From positions 1 to 64,000 of the forward strand of contig CAQOGY010000012.1 in the NCBI GenBank assembly GCA_948847595.1: a stretch of 64,000 nt of DNA, read 5' to 3'. The position numbers were made by a program, and so were the translations under genes. Positions 9,141 through 18,523 of this stretch are shown piece after piece (the first letter of the stretch is position 1; each line of letters starts with the position of its first letter). Origin of the DNA: an uncultured Bacteroides sp. (GTDB lineage Bacteria > Bacteroidota > Bacteroidia > Bacteroidales > Bacteroidaceae). The notes under the pieces were generated by a model, which made no database searches, was not told where the DNA came from, and saw only the letters and a list, made by a program, of their open reading frames with translations.

Positions 9141-12100
9141 ATGAAGAAATATTGGTTCTTATTATTAGCTGCATTATTAGGTGGTGCAACTTGTATCTTT
9201 GCTAAAGACACACTTGCAACTTGGAAGGCTCCCGCAGGAGTTGCTTTAAATAGTGATTTTACGGTTAAGGTCCGTTTGCAAGATGGAGTCTGGCATACCT
9301 TATCTTCTTATCTGATTAAGGTGGATGAGGTAAGAGATACACGACATTATGTAGAAAATGCTTCGATGGCAATTTTTGATTTTACAGGAAAAGTGGAAGT
9401 AGCCGTAACCTATAATTTGGGAGAAGTACAGACGGCAAAAGTCCGTCCTCTCTCGTATGATATCCCATTTCAGATCGATGGTAATACAGTAACTTTTACA
9501 TTAGAGCATCCTCGAAATTTGTCAGTAGAAGTAAATGGGGATATTTTTCATAATCTTCACTTATTTACAGGATCTCCGGAAAGAACGATTCCGGACAAAG
9601 ATAATCCGGAAGTAATTTACTTTGGTCCTGGAATACATACAGTTAAAAATGGGGAATTGAGAGTGCCATCCGGTAAGACTGTGTATCTGGCAGGAGGAGC
9701 TGTTTTAATGGGGCGTGTCCTAATCGAAAACGTACATGATGTAAAATTGCTAGGAAGAGGAATTATCGATCATTCTATAAAAGGAGGTATTCGTATTGCG
9801 AATTCCCGAGATGTCTATGTAGAAGGAATTGTTGCTACTCAATGTGCGACAGGAGGGTCGGAAAATGTTACTATCCGTAATGTCAAAAGTATTAGTTATT
9901 ATGGGTGGGGAGATGGCATGAATGTTTTTGCGAGCAATAACGTATTATTTGATGGTGTCTTCTGCCGTAACTCAGATGATTGTACAACTGTTTATGGCAC
10001 TCGTTTGGGATTTGAAGGAGGTTGTCGGAATATAACAATGCAGAATTCCACTCTTTGGGCAGATGTAGCCCATCCTATTTTTATTGGAATTCATGGTAAT
10101 TCTAAAGCTCCCGAAGTTTTGGAAGATCTGAATTATATTAATATTGATATATTGGATCATAGAGAGAAACAAGTCGATTATCAAGGATGTATGGCTATTA
10201 ATGCAGGTGATAACAATTTAATACGCAATGTTCATTTTGAGGACATCCGTGTTGAGAATTTCCGTCAGGGGCAACTTGTCAATTTACGTATCTTTTATAA
10301 TGAAAAATACTGTACTGCTCCCGGAAGAGGAATTGAGAACGTATTGTTTAAGAATATATCCTATACCGGAGAGAATGCGGAACTTTCTATTATTGAAGGA
10401 TATGATGAAAAACGTAAGGTAAAGAACATACGTTTTGAAAATTTGAAAATAAATGGAAAATTGATTGATGATAATATGCCGGACAAACCTCGGTGGTATA
10501 AGACTTCAGATATGGCACGCATATATGTAGGACCTCATGTGGAAAATATTGTTTTTACAAGTGATGTAGCTCAGTCACAACGTCGTTTTGTTCATCCGGG
10601 TATTACTTATACGCAAGGTGACCTCGATCGTATGAAAGCAATGGTAGAGGCCAGACAAGAACCTTATTATTCTACCTTTTTGAAATTGAAGGAGTCTTCT
10701 TATTCATCACTTGATGCACCTGTGGTGAATCGTGGAGAGCAAATAAAGGAAGGGCGATTTAATGCTACAATCGGGGTGGATGGGCGTCGTGCTCATGATT
10801 TAGCTCTTCTTTGGCACTTGACAGGAGAAGAAGCCTATGCACGTAAGGCTGTAGAATATTTGAATGCAAATTCTTATTATACTAATACTAGTAGCCGTGG
10901 TACAGGACCGTTGGATAATGGGAAAATTTATTTGTTGATTGATGCGGCTGAAATGATGAGAGATTATTCTGGATGGACACGGCAAGATCAGCAACGTTTC
11001 AAAGATATGCTGGTTTATCCGGGGTATAGTAATACGGAAAATTATTCTGCTAAATATGCTAATTATCTGGATGATACAAAAAATGGAGTAACTTTTTATT
11101 GGAATATCTATAATTTTGATGCAGCGCGTTTCGGTAATCAAGGATTGTTTGCAGCACGCAGTATGATGGCAATGGCTATCTATCTTGATAATGAGATAAT
11201 GTATGACCGTGCTTATCGCTATTTACTGGGAATGAAACATCGTAAAGATGATTTGCCATATCCTTCAGGACCGGCTATTTCCAGCGATCAACCCATTCAT
11301 GTTTCTCCTACTATGATTGATTATAAATTGTTACAACGGAAGAATGATATTCAGGATTATGGTTATGACGAACAGCTTCAATATTATATTTATCCTAATG
11401 GTCAGTGTCAGGAATCTAGTCGTGATCAGGGACATGTATTAGCCGGGTTGCACAATTATGTTGCTATTGCAGAAATGGCATGGAATCAGGGGGATTCTTT
11501 ATATAGTAGTTTGGACAATCGTTTATTGCTCGGGCTAGAATGGAGTTATCGTTATAACCTGTCAAGTATTCAATCTTACAAAAAACAGGAAACACCTTGG
11601 GAGCCAACAGGATTAACAAAGGATATGAATGAAGTCACATTTGATAACGGGAAATATCTCCAGATAAAAAGTCGTAGCGGACGTTGGGAGTCTGTGAATA
11701 TCTCCTCTCATGGACGGGGAGATGTTGCCGGGACAGGAGGAACCAGAGAAATGGCATTGGCACATTATGCGGTGCGTAGTGGATTACCGGCTGAAAAATA
11801 TACCTGGTTACAGCGTTATCGTGATTATATGATAGAACGTTATGGATGTGAGAATTGGGGAGTAGCCCCGAATTGGTTTTATGAGTGGACTGGTTGGGGG
11901 ACTTTAACTAAGCGACTGACCCCTTGGATGGCAGGTGATCCGGTTACTTTTTCTACAGGTAAGCGAGTTTCCGGTTTGCATCAATTGCCCAGTACAATTT
12001 TGGCTGCTGATTATGATTATTATTGTATATCAGAAAATCCTGAAGGGCATACCTATCATAATATAGGGACAGTACGTGGAAATGAGTATCGTCCGGATGG

Positions 12101-12434
12101 AGCAGTTGAATTACAGAAAATAGATAATAAATACGTAGTGGTTCAGGTAGAAGACGGCGAGTGGATGAATTATACTGTCAATATCCCTAAAAGTGGAGCT
12201 TATGCTGTTTATCTTACTTATTCGGCAAATTCCTCTTCACATGTAGCAATGGCCTCTGATCAGGGATTAGAAATCTCGTCTTCGATCCCTTCTTCTAAAA
12301 AGTGGAAAGAAACAAAACTTGGCGAACTTTCACTTTCGGCTGGTGCCTGTGTATTGCGTTTACGTGTTGACAAGGCCGGACAAAAGTTATGTCTCAGTGC
12401 TTTCCGATTGGAAAAAGTAGAAAGGGATAGATAA
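9141..12434 (+). CDS. Multidomain secreted enzyme: GH28-like beta-helix + alginate-lyase-like + CBM6-like
   Basis: 1,097 residues with a signal peptide. Residues about 20-130 form a beta-rich N-terminal domain. About 130-470 is a right-handed beta-helix of GH28/polygalacturonase type, with repeated VRNV/ITMQNS/IRFENL turns and acidic SDDCT and GWGDGMN motifs that could supply catalytic aspartates. About 490-930 resembles the alpha-helical alginate lyase family (ITYTQGDLDRMKAM, HLTGEEAYARKAVEYLNA). About 975-1090 is CBM6-like (VVVQVEDGEWMNYTVNIPK). A glycosidase-like helix fused to a lyase-like toroid is unusual and suggests stepwise cleavage of one uronate-rich glycan. AT-richer than the preceding gene, so possibly acquired separately. 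Substrate unknown. Confidence 0.75.
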   Translation: MKKYWFLLLAALLGGATCIFAKDTLATWKAPAGVALNSDFTVKVRLQDGVWHTLSSYLIKVDEVRDTRHYVENASMAIFDFTGKVEVAVTYNLGEVQTAKVRPLSYDIPFQIDGNTVTFTLEHPRNLSVEVNGDIFHNLHLFTGSPERTIPDKDNPEVIYFGPGIHTVKNGELRVPSGKTVYLAGGAVLMGRVLIENVHDVKLLGRGIIDHSIKGGIRIANSRDVYVEGIVATQCATGGSENVTIRNVKSISYYGWGDGMNVFASNNVLFDGVFCRNSDDCTTVYGTRLGFEGGCRNITMQNSTLWADVAHPIFIGIHGNSKAPEVLEDLNYINIDILDHREKQVDYQGCMAINAGDNNLIRNVHFEDIRVENFRQGQLVNLRIFYNEKYCTAPGRGIENVLFKNISYTGENAELSIIEGYDEKRKVKNIRFENLKINGKLIDDNMPDKPRWYKTSDMARIYVGPHVENIVFTSDVAQSQRRFVHPGITYTQGDLDRMKAMVEARQEPYYSTFLKLKESSYSSLDAPVVNRGEQIKEGRFNATIGVDGRRAHDLALLWHLTGEEAYARKAVEYLNANSYYTNTSSRGTGPLDNGKIYLLIDAAEMMRDYSGWTRQDQQRFKDMLVYPGYSNTENYSAKYANYLDDTKNGVTFYWNIYNFDAARFGNQGLFAARSMMAMAIYLDNEIMYDRAYRYLLGMKHRKDDLPYPSGPAISSDQPIHVSPTMIDYKLLQRKNDIQDYGYDEQLQYYIYPNGQCQESSRDQGHVLAGLHNYVAIAEMAWNQGDSLYSSLDNRLLLGLEWSYRYNLSSIQSYKKQETPWEPTGLTKDMNEVTFDNGKYLQIKSRSGRWESVNISSHGRGDVAGTGGTREMALAHYAVRSGLPAEKYTWLQRYRDYMIERYGCENWGVAPNWFYEWTGWGTLTKRLTPWMAGDPVTFSTGKRVSGLHQLPSTILAADYDYYCISENPEGHTYHNIGTVRGNEYRPDGAVELQKIDNKYVVVQVEDGEWMNYTVNIPKSGAYAVYLTYSANSSSHVAMASDQGLEISSSIPSSKKWKETKLGELSLSAGACVLRLRVDKAGQKLCLSAFRLEKVERDR

Positions 12435-12559
12435 AGTGGTGATATGATATAAGTATGTGTGAAGCATTTTTTAGGGAGTAATTAACGTATTACTTAAGTA
12501 ATTTGTAGGAAAATATAGAAAAAGGACAGAAAAATGATCATTATGATATTATAAATTAC

Positions 12560-12567
12560 TATTTTTG
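12560..12567 (+). promoter_or_regulatory. -7 box for the small lipoprotein gene
   Basis: TATTTTTG matches TAnnTTTG. A transcript from here would start near 12574, which supports the ATG at 12646 and excludes the longer upstream reading frame. Confidence 0.4.
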
Positions 12568-12645
12568 TGCACTCTGTTACAGGATGATATTCTGATCCTG
12601 ATAATTGAACCGTTGAGCATGTTTTATATTATAAATGATAGATAT

Positions 12646-13017
12646 ATGAAATTATTAATTTTTATTTCGTTATTTGGAGGCTTATTGTTAGCCTCTTGTG
12701 GTAGCAGTAGTTCACAAAAAAATGCAAGTACACAAGAAGTAAATCCGGCAGACACTATTTATTTAGGTGATTTACGTGAAAAATTTGAAGGAGATAGTAT
12801 TTTCTTTAAGGTGGTTGCTCCTGACTTGATGCTGATGGATTACCAGTATTTCTGGGCGGCTACAGAGTCTGAAGCTGTGGAGAAAGGACTGACTAAAGAA
12901 TATTATAAGCGTGTTAAGAAAGAAATTTCAGAAACCAATGAAGCAATTAAAAAAGGTGTAATGAAAGGTGCGGATGTAAAACGTATACCGGATTTCCAAG
13001 AAGGACAAAAGAAATAA
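12646..13017 (+). CDS. Small lipoprotein of unknown function
   Basis: 123 residues. The start MKLLIFISLFGG leads into a clear lipobox (LLLASC), so the mature protein should be lipid-anchored through Cys18. After a Ser/Asn-rich linker the soluble part (TIYLGDLREKFEGDSIFFKVVAPDLMLMDYQYFW) is small and acidic with a Lys-rich C-terminus. No family recognised. An in-frame start about 80 bases earlier was rejected because it would bury the signal peptide and overlap the -7 box. It lies between carbohydrate-active enzymes and uxuA, but a link to them is unproven. Confidence 0.7.
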   Translation: MKLLIFISLFGGLLLASCGSSSSQKNASTQEVNPADTIYLGDLREKFEGDSIFFKVVAPDLMLMDYQYFWAATESEAVEKGLTKEYYKRVKKEISETNEAIKKGVMKGADVKRIPDFQEGQKK

Positions 13018-13055
13018 ATCGTTTCAAAGAGAAATTGATTATTGCTATGATAGAT

Positions 13056-13098
13056 AAAAAGAAGGGAGATGTTAAATATGACTTCTCCCTTCTTTTTT
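13056..13098. terminator. Bidirectional terminator between lipoprotein and uxuA
   Basis: AAAAAGAAGGGAGA (13056) pairs with TCTCCCTTCTTTTTT (to 13098). The stem is flanked by A and T runs, so it can stop transcription from both convergent genes. Confidence 0.85.
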
Positions 13099-13122
13099 GC
13101 ATCAATGTCTGGTGAAAGAGAA

Positions 13123-14310
13123 TCATAATTTCATCTGACGTTTTATTTCATCATCCACTACCGTCATCATACCCTCTACTTGCGCCAGTGCCAGCATACG
13201 TCCATAAAAAGAATAGCCTGGATTATACCCCTTGTCTTCATCTCCCAGCATCATTCTCCCGTGATCAATGCGCATAGGTAATCCCGGATTTTCTTTCTCA
13301 AAGATTCGGATAAGGTCAATGATATGTCCTCTTCCTGCCAGGTGAGAACTTTCAATGAAGTTTCCACCCGGCATGGCGGCTGTGCTGCGTAGGTGTATAA
13401 AGTGCGTACGCTTAGCAAACATCTTTGCCAATTCGCGGGTATCATTGTGTTCGCCGGCACTCAAGGAACCTGCACAGAATGTCAGTCCGTTGTGCGGATT
13501 GTCTACTGCATTCAGAAACCAGGCGATATCTTCTTCATTGGTGACGATACGAGGAAGACCAAGAACCTGGAATGGAGGATCGTCGGGATGCACGCACATA
13601 TTCACTCCGTATTCTTCGCAAACCGGCATAATGGCAGAAAGAAAGTGACACATATTTTCTCGCAGGATGTCACGGTTAATATCTTTGTACAAAGTTAACA
13701 ACCGTTTGAAAAGGACGACCGGTTCTTTGTCTCCTTCTTTGATGTTCCCATTGACAAATCCTTGTGTCTTAACGATAATGGTATCAATCAGATCATCCTT
13801 CTCTTTTTCGGTGATCACTTGATCCAGTTCGGAAACTTTATGAAGTTCTTCTTCCGTATAATCCTTTTCAGCCCCTTCCCGTTCCAGTATCTTCATGTCG
13901 AAATAGGCGAAACGGATACGGTCATAATACAATGAGCTAGTACCGTCGGGGCAGAGGTACTGCAAGTCTGTACGTATCCAGTCGATGACTGGCATAAAGT
14001 TATAGCAAACAGTTTTTATTCCACATTTACCTAGATTGGTAAGGCTTACTTTGTAGTTCTCTATCAACTGTTCACGTTCTGTCCCACCATATTTGATCGC
14101 TTCGCATACGGGCAAACTTTCTACTACAGACCAGCGCAGTCCGTATGATTCTATATAGGATTTCAGATCATTAATCGCTTCTATTGTCCATATTTCTCCG
14201 TTCGGTATGTCGTGCAAAGCTGTAACAATCCCTTCCACACCTATTTGCCGGAGCATTGGCAAGGTAATCTTGTCTTTCTTGCCAAACCATCTCCATGTTT
14301 TTTCCATCAT
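13123..14310 (-). CDS. uxuA: Mannonate dehydratase (UxuA)
   Basis: 395 residues, normal length. Catalyses dehydration of D-mannonate to 2-keto-3-deoxy-D-gluconate in the hexuronate pathway (cytoplasm, Mn2+/Fe2+-dependent TIM barrel). The start MEKTWRWFGKKDKITL and the segments CYNFMPVIDWIRTDL, MCVHPDDPPF and GNFIESSHLAGRGHI are characteristic of the family and include likely metal-binding Cys and His residues. It is the second gene of a two-gene unit, 12 bases after an SDR oxidoreductase that probably makes its substrate. This ties the locus to uronic acids released by the nearby lyase-like enzymes. Confidence 0.93.
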   Translation of the reverse strand: MMEKTWRWFGKKDKITLPMLRQIGVEGIVTALHDIPNGEIWTIEAINDLKSYIESYGLRWSVVESLPVCEAIKYGGTEREQLIENYKVSLTNLGKCGIKTVCYNFMPVIDWIRTDLQYLCPDGTSSLYYDRIRFAYFDMKILEREGAEKDYTEEELHKVSELDQVITEKEKDDLIDTIIVKTQGFVNGNIKEGDKEPVVLFKRLLTLYKDINRDILRENMCHFLSAIMPVCEEYGVNMCVHPDDPPFQVLGLPRIVTNEEDIAWFLNAVDNPHNGLTFCAGSLSAGEHNDTRELAKMFAKRTHFIHLRSTAAMPGGNFIESSHLAGRGHIIDLIRIFEKENPGLPMRIDHGRMMLGDEDKGYNPGYSFYGRMLALAQVEGMMTVVDDEIKRQMKL

Positions 14311-14322
14311 AGTTTCTTCTCT

Positions 14323-15138
14323 TTATACGCCGCTGAATGCACTGAATCCACCGTCGATAGGCAACATTGCACCGGTTACAAAACTGGCAGCTTCGCTACA
14401 CAAAAATTGTACGGCACCGTTCAATTCTTTAATATCACCAAAACGGTTCATCGGTGTCTTGGCTAAAACCTTTTTGCTTCTGTCAGTCAGCGAGCCATCC
14501 GGATTGATAAGTACGCGACGGTTCTGATCGCCGATAAAGAAACCGGGAGCAATGGCATTTACACGGATGCCGTCACCATATTTCAGAGCCATCTCACTGG
14601 CAAGCCATTGTGTAAAGTTAGCTACAGCTGTTTTTGCAGCCGAATACCCCGGCACACGGGTGATGGCACTATAAGCAGCCATAGAAGACACATTGATAAT
14701 GCAACCTTTTTTCTGCTCTGCCATCACTTTACCAAAGATCATAGACGGATAGACTGTACCGTTCATATTCAGACTGGTCACTTTCTCCCAACAGGAAATG
14801 TCCATATCATAGAAGTTCTGATCCGGTTCAAGAGTGGCTCCCGGCATGTTGCCTCCGGCAATATTCAACAGAATATCAATCTGTCCCCATTGGGTAACAA
14901 TCTCTTCCGCTACTTTTTCCAGACTGGCGATGTCCAGCACGTCTCCAATAATACCGATAACATCCTGACCATATTGTTTAAGTTCTTCTATACGGTTGTC
15001 CAGTTGTTCCTGACGGATGTCGATAGCTACAACTTTTGCTCCCTGCTGTACAAAGTGCTGGGCGATATTTCCTCCCAACACACCACCTGCTCCGGTAATT
15101 ACAGCTACCTTACCGGCAATACTAAATAATTCGTTCAT
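14323..15138 (-). CDS. SDR-family oxidoreductase, probable D-mannonate oxidoreductase
   Basis: 271 residues, classical short-chain dehydrogenase. The Rossmann motif TGAGGVLGG is near the N-terminus, an NIAGG variant of NNAG follows, and catalytic Ser and Tyr-x3-Lys sit in VSSMAAY and YSAAK. It lies 12 bases before uxuA and is surely co-transcribed. By context it should interconvert D-fructuronate and D-mannonate, the step done by the unrelated UxuB in E. coli. The fold is certain; the substrate is inferred from the neighbour. Confidence 0.85.
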   Translation of the reverse strand: MNELFSIAGKVAVITGAGGVLGGNIAQHFVQQGAKVVAIDIRQEQLDNRIEELKQYGQDVIGIIGDVLDIASLEKVAEEIVTQWGQIDILLNIAGGNMPGATLEPDQNFYDMDISCWEKVTSLNMNGTVYPSMIFGKVMAEQKKGCIINVSSMAAYSAITRVPGYSAAKTAVANFTQWLASEMALKYGDGIRVNAIAPGFFIGDQNRRVLINPDGSLTDRSKKVLAKTPMNRFGDIKELNGAVQFLCSEAASFVTGAMLPIDGGFSAFSGV

Positions 15139-15168
15139 GGTTTTCTTTATTATTTATATGAATTGATG

Positions 15169-15232
15169 CAAAAGTAGCTGCTTTTTGAATGTGATGTTGT
15201 GCTTATTTTTGCAAGATGTTTGTTTATATTTG
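15169..15232. promoter_or_regulatory. Divergent promoter region (SDR-uxuA / GH97)
   Basis: On the minus strand TACTTTTG at 15169-15176 is a good -7 box for the SDR-uxuA unit. On the plus strand TATATTTG at 15225-15232 is a good -7 box for the GH97 gene. The -33 boxes are weak on both sides, which would suit activator-dependent control, though that is inference. Confidence 0.4.
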
Positions 15233-15350
15233 CAGAAATGTATGAAAGAAAAGAGACTTTTATAAAAAGAATTGAGAAGTAGTGTTTCTTTGGGAGACAG
15301 ATTGAGTATAATAATTAATTCGTTCGTATATATTGGAAGAACGGATAAAC

Positions 15351-17300
15351 ATGAATTTAAATAGAATGAAGAAAAGTATCTTGCTTTTACTGTTGGTAAT
15401 ACCGACATTGACAAAGGCACAGAATGTGATGACAGAAACCCGCCGGGAACTGACTTCCCCAGACGGAGCGTATCGGTTCACCTTTTACCAGCGTTCGTTC
15501 GGAGAGGATAATGCACGAATGTATTATACGCTGACATATAAGAATCGTCCTGTAGTGGAGGAGGGTGAACTTGGTGTACAGATAGAGAATCAATTGTTTG
15601 AATCGGCATTGGGAGTACCGAACGATACTTGCCATTTTTGGTGCGAGAATCTGAAATTAACGGATACTGATCATCGGAAAAACGATGCAACATGGAAACC
15701 TGTATATGGAGAACGTGCCGAAGTTCGGGACTGTTATAATGAAATGACTTTAAAGTTTCGTAAAGGTGAGGGACAAGGGATGACTGAAGGCGGTTACGAC
15801 AAACGTAAAAACTACTTTATGAATATTATCGTCCGTGCCTATAACGAAGGAGTGGCATTCCGTTATCATTTTCCGGAAACGACCAATGGGCTATTTTTAC
15901 ATATTACAGGTGAACGGACAAGTTTCACAATGCCTGAAGGTACAATGGCTTACTATGAACGTTGGGCACAAGGTCCTTATGAGCTTCGTCCCCTGTCAGG
16001 GTGGGGAAAAGAGGAAAGTGAACGCCCTTTGACTATGAAACTGCCAGATGGATTGACTGTTGCATTACTGGAAGCGGAGATGGTGGATTATGCTCGTGGA
16101 AAATTCCGTTTGTCTGCAGAGAAGCCTTCAACACTGGAAACTAGCTTGTATAGCAGCGTTGACATTATTTCTCCCTACAGTACCCCTTGGCGTGTCATTA
16201 TGGCTGCCGAACGTCCGGTCGATTTGATCAATCATAATGATTTGGCTTTGAATTTAAATACTCCTTGTCGGATATCAGATATTTCTTGGATTAAGCCTGG
16301 GAAAGTATTCCGTTCTGGAGACTTAAAACAGGAGAAAGTAAAAGCAGCCATTGATTTTGCAGCGGAACGTGGCATTCAATATGTACATATGGATGCAGGA
16401 TGGTATGGCCCGGAAATGAAAATGAGTTCGGATGCTACTACGGTTTCTCCGGATAAAGATCTTGATATTTCTGCTTTATGTAAATATGCAGAATCTAGAG
16501 GCATTGGATTAATGGTCTATGTCAATCAACGTGCTTTGGTTCAACAGCTAGATTCTTTATTGCCATTGTATAAAAAATGGGGATTGAAAGGAATTAAATT
16601 CGGTTTTGTACAGATAGGTAATCAGCATTGGAGTACGTGGCTACATGATGCAGTCCGTAAATGTGCGGAATATGAAATGATGGTGGATATTCATGATGAA
16701 TATCGTCCAACCGGTTTCAGTCGTACCTATCCCAATTTGATGACGCAAGAAGGTATCCGTGGAAATGAAGAGATGCCGGATGCGACACACAATACCATTC
16801 TCCCTTATACTCGTTTTCTGGCAGGCGCAGGAGATTATACACTCTGTTATTTTAATAGTCGTGTGAAAAACACCAAAGCACATCAATTGGCAATGGCAGC
16901 CGTATATTACAGTCCTTTGCAATTTATGTTTTGGTATGATAATCCTGCTATGTATAAAGGTGAGGAGGAACTGGAGTTCTGGAAAGCCATCCCGACTGTT
17001 TGGGATGAAAGTCGTGCATTAGATGGAGAAATAGGTGAATATATTGTGCAGGCTCGTCGTTCCGGAAAAGAATGGTTTGTGGGAGCAATGACAAATACAG
17101 AAGCGCGTACCATTACGTTAACCACGGATTTTTTGAAACCGGGAACGAAGTATATAGTCAACTTGTATGAAGATGACGACAAGTTGAATACACGTACAAA
17201 GGTTCGTACTACTCATAAGAAAATAAAAGCCGGAGATAAGCTAACTTTGAAGTTAAAGTCCTCCGGTGGTGCTGCACTGCATTTTACTCTTGCTGAGTAG
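15351..17300 (+). CDS. GH97-family glycoside hydrolase
   Basis: 649 residues from the ATG at 15351; signal peptide MKKSILLLLLVIPTLTKAQ just inside. The N-terminal beta-sandwich (ELTSPDGAYRFTFYQ, YNEGVAFRYHF) and TIM barrel (IQYVHMDAGWYGPEM, DIHDEYRPTGFSRTYPNL, TQEGIRGNEE) are those of GH97, the family of SusB alpha-glucosidase and of retaining alpha-galactosidases. The barrel strand reads GIKFGFVQIGNQ, with glycine where the retaining subgroup has its nucleophilic Asp, so an inverting mode is more likely; substrate unknown. Periplasmic. An upstream in-frame TTG at 15333 is less likely as start. Its 3' end overlaps the convergent murQ by 17 bases. Confidence 0.88.
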   Translation: MNLNRMKKSILLLLLVIPTLTKAQNVMTETRRELTSPDGAYRFTFYQRSFGEDNARMYYTLTYKNRPVVEEGELGVQIENQLFESALGVPNDTCHFWCENLKLTDTDHRKNDATWKPVYGERAEVRDCYNEMTLKFRKGEGQGMTEGGYDKRKNYFMNIIVRAYNEGVAFRYHFPETTNGLFLHITGERTSFTMPEGTMAYYERWAQGPYELRPLSGWGKEESERPLTMKLPDGLTVALLEAEMVDYARGKFRLSAEKPSTLETSLYSSVDIISPYSTPWRVIMAAERPVDLINHNDLALNLNTPCRISDISWIKPGKVFRSGDLKQEKVKAAIDFAAERGIQYVHMDAGWYGPEMKMSSDATTVSPDKDLDISALCKYAESRGIGLMVYVNQRALVQQLDSLLPLYKKWGLKGIKFGFVQIGNQHWSTWLHDAVRKCAEYEMMVDIHDEYRPTGFSRTYPNLMTQEGIRGNEEMPDATHNTILPYTRFLAGAGDYTLCYFNSRVKNTKAHQLAMAAVYYSPLQFMFWYDNPAMYKGEEELEFWKAIPTVWDESRALDGEIGEYIVQARRSGKEWFVGAMTNTEARTITLTTDFLKPGTKYIVNLYEDDDKLNTRTKVRTTHKKIKAGDKLTLKLKSSGGAALHFTLAE

Positions 17301-18117
17301 AGTTGTGTCTGCGATAGGCCTCTATCGCAGACTTAACCGAACCGTGTAGCAACAGAAGTGCCTCAGCCTTTTCGTAGTCCAGATGGAGTTCTTCAATGAT
17401 CATGCGCGTTCCCCGATCAATGAGTTTTTGGTTACTCAATTGCATATTGACCATTTTATTTCCTTGCACGCGTCCCAGTTCAATCATGATAGTAGTGCTG
17501 ATCATATTCAGAATCATCTTTTGAGCAGTACCCGATTTCATCCGAGAACTTCCTGTCACATACTCCGGACCGACAATCACTTCTATCGGTACATCAGCTT
17601 CGGTAGCCATCGGCGAATTTGGATTACTGGTAATGCAGCCGGTCAGTATTCCGTGTTCCCGTGCTGTACGCATGGCTCCGATCACATAAGGAGTGGTGCC
17701 GGATGCTGCAATTCCGATGACTGTATCTTCACTATTGATATGATGCTGCAATAACTCTTCCCATCCGCGGGACATATCATCTTCCGCATTCTCGACGGGA
17801 TTGCGCAAGGCGGTATCTCCTCCGGCGATTAGTCCGATAACTACGGTGGGAGGCATACCGAAAGTCGGAGGTATTTCGGAAGCGTCGAGTACACCTAAAC
17901 GTCCGCTTGTTCCGGCCCCCATATAGAATATTCTCCCACCTTTTTTTACTCGGGGAATAATTAATGTGACCAGTTTCTCTATTTGTGGGATTGCTTTCTG
18001 CACGGCATCCGCTACTTTATGGTCTTCAGTATTGATATCTTCCAGAATCTCTTTTACCGATTTCTTGTCGAGGTCATCATAGAGCGATGGTTGCTCTGTT
18101 ATCTTGATAAATTCCAT
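17284..18117 (-). CDS. murQ: N-acetylmuramic acid 6-phosphate etherase (MurQ)
   Basis: 277 residues. Cleaves the lactyl ether of MurNAc-6-phosphate to GlcNAc-6-phosphate and D-lactate in peptidoglycan recycling (cytoplasm). An SIS sugar-phosphate domain is evident with GAGTSGRLGVLDASEIPPTFG, GIAASGTTPYV and the family motif TGSSRMKSGTAQKMILNM. Length is slightly below the approx. 300 residues of E. coli MurQ. Its last 17 bases overlap the 3' end of the GH97 gene on the other strand. It lies 10 bases after the DUF3037 gene and may share its transcript. Confidence 0.93.
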   Translation of the reverse strand: MEFIKITEQPSLYDDLDKKSVKEILEDINTEDHKVADAVQKAIPQIEKLVTLIIPRVKKGGRIFYMGAGTSGRLGVLDASEIPPTFGMPPTVVIGLIAGGDTALRNPVENAEDDMSRGWEELLQHHINSEDTVIGIAASGTTPYVIGAMRTAREHGILTGCITSNPNSPMATEADVPIEVIVGPEYVTGSSRMKSGTAQKMILNMISTTIMIELGRVQGNKMVNMQLSNQKLIDRGTRMIIEELHLDYEKAEALLLLHGSVKSAIEAYRRHNSTQQE

Positions 18118-18127
18118 GATTGATCAT

Positions 18128-18523
18128 TTAAAGCACTAATTCTTTGAACAAACGCTCCAAGGTAGCATCCAAATCCTCGGAAAATCCGGGATGCGGGCGG
18201 GATACTTGTATACATGAGCTTTTTACAGCGGTCAGCCACCGGAAACGATCGGGGACATCCATGCTTGCTATCATTCCCCCTTCCTTACTACCCGAACAAA
18301 TCCTGTCGAAGACATGCAGTCCTTCTTTCAGACAATTCATATCCAGTTCGGAAGAAAACAGTTTCAGTTTATTCTCATCTATCGTATAAAGTGATTTGAG
18401 GTATTTGCATCGTTTGGAGAACAGTACAATACCTACATTGATAAATTCTTCACGTTCTACTTTGGGAACGAAACGAATGGTTGCGTATTCATATAAGTGC
18501 CTTTCTTGCATGTTGCGCTTCAT
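18128..18523 (-). CDS. DUF3037-family protein
   Basis: 131 residues. EYATIRFVPKVEREEFINVGIVLFS matches the start of DUF3037 proteins. No catalytic motif is known to me. Its start overlaps the end of the HipA-like gene by 35 bases (or 23 if the second Met, MQERHLY, is used), indicating translational coupling. DUF3037 genes are repeatedly found next to HipA-like kinase genes, as here, so they probably work as a pair. Molecular function unknown. Confidence 0.8.
   Translation of the reverse strand: MKRNMQERHLYEYATIRFVPKVEREEFINVGIVLFSKRCKYLKSLYTIDENKLKLFSSELDMNCLKEGLHVFDRICSGSKEGGMIASMDVPDRFRWLTAVKSSCIQVSRPHPGFSEDLDATLERLFKELVL

Noticed and set aside
6240..12434. Standard Sus-type polysaccharide utilization locus
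   Set aside because: No SusC/SusD pair, no hybrid two-component or ECF regulator in the neighbourhood.
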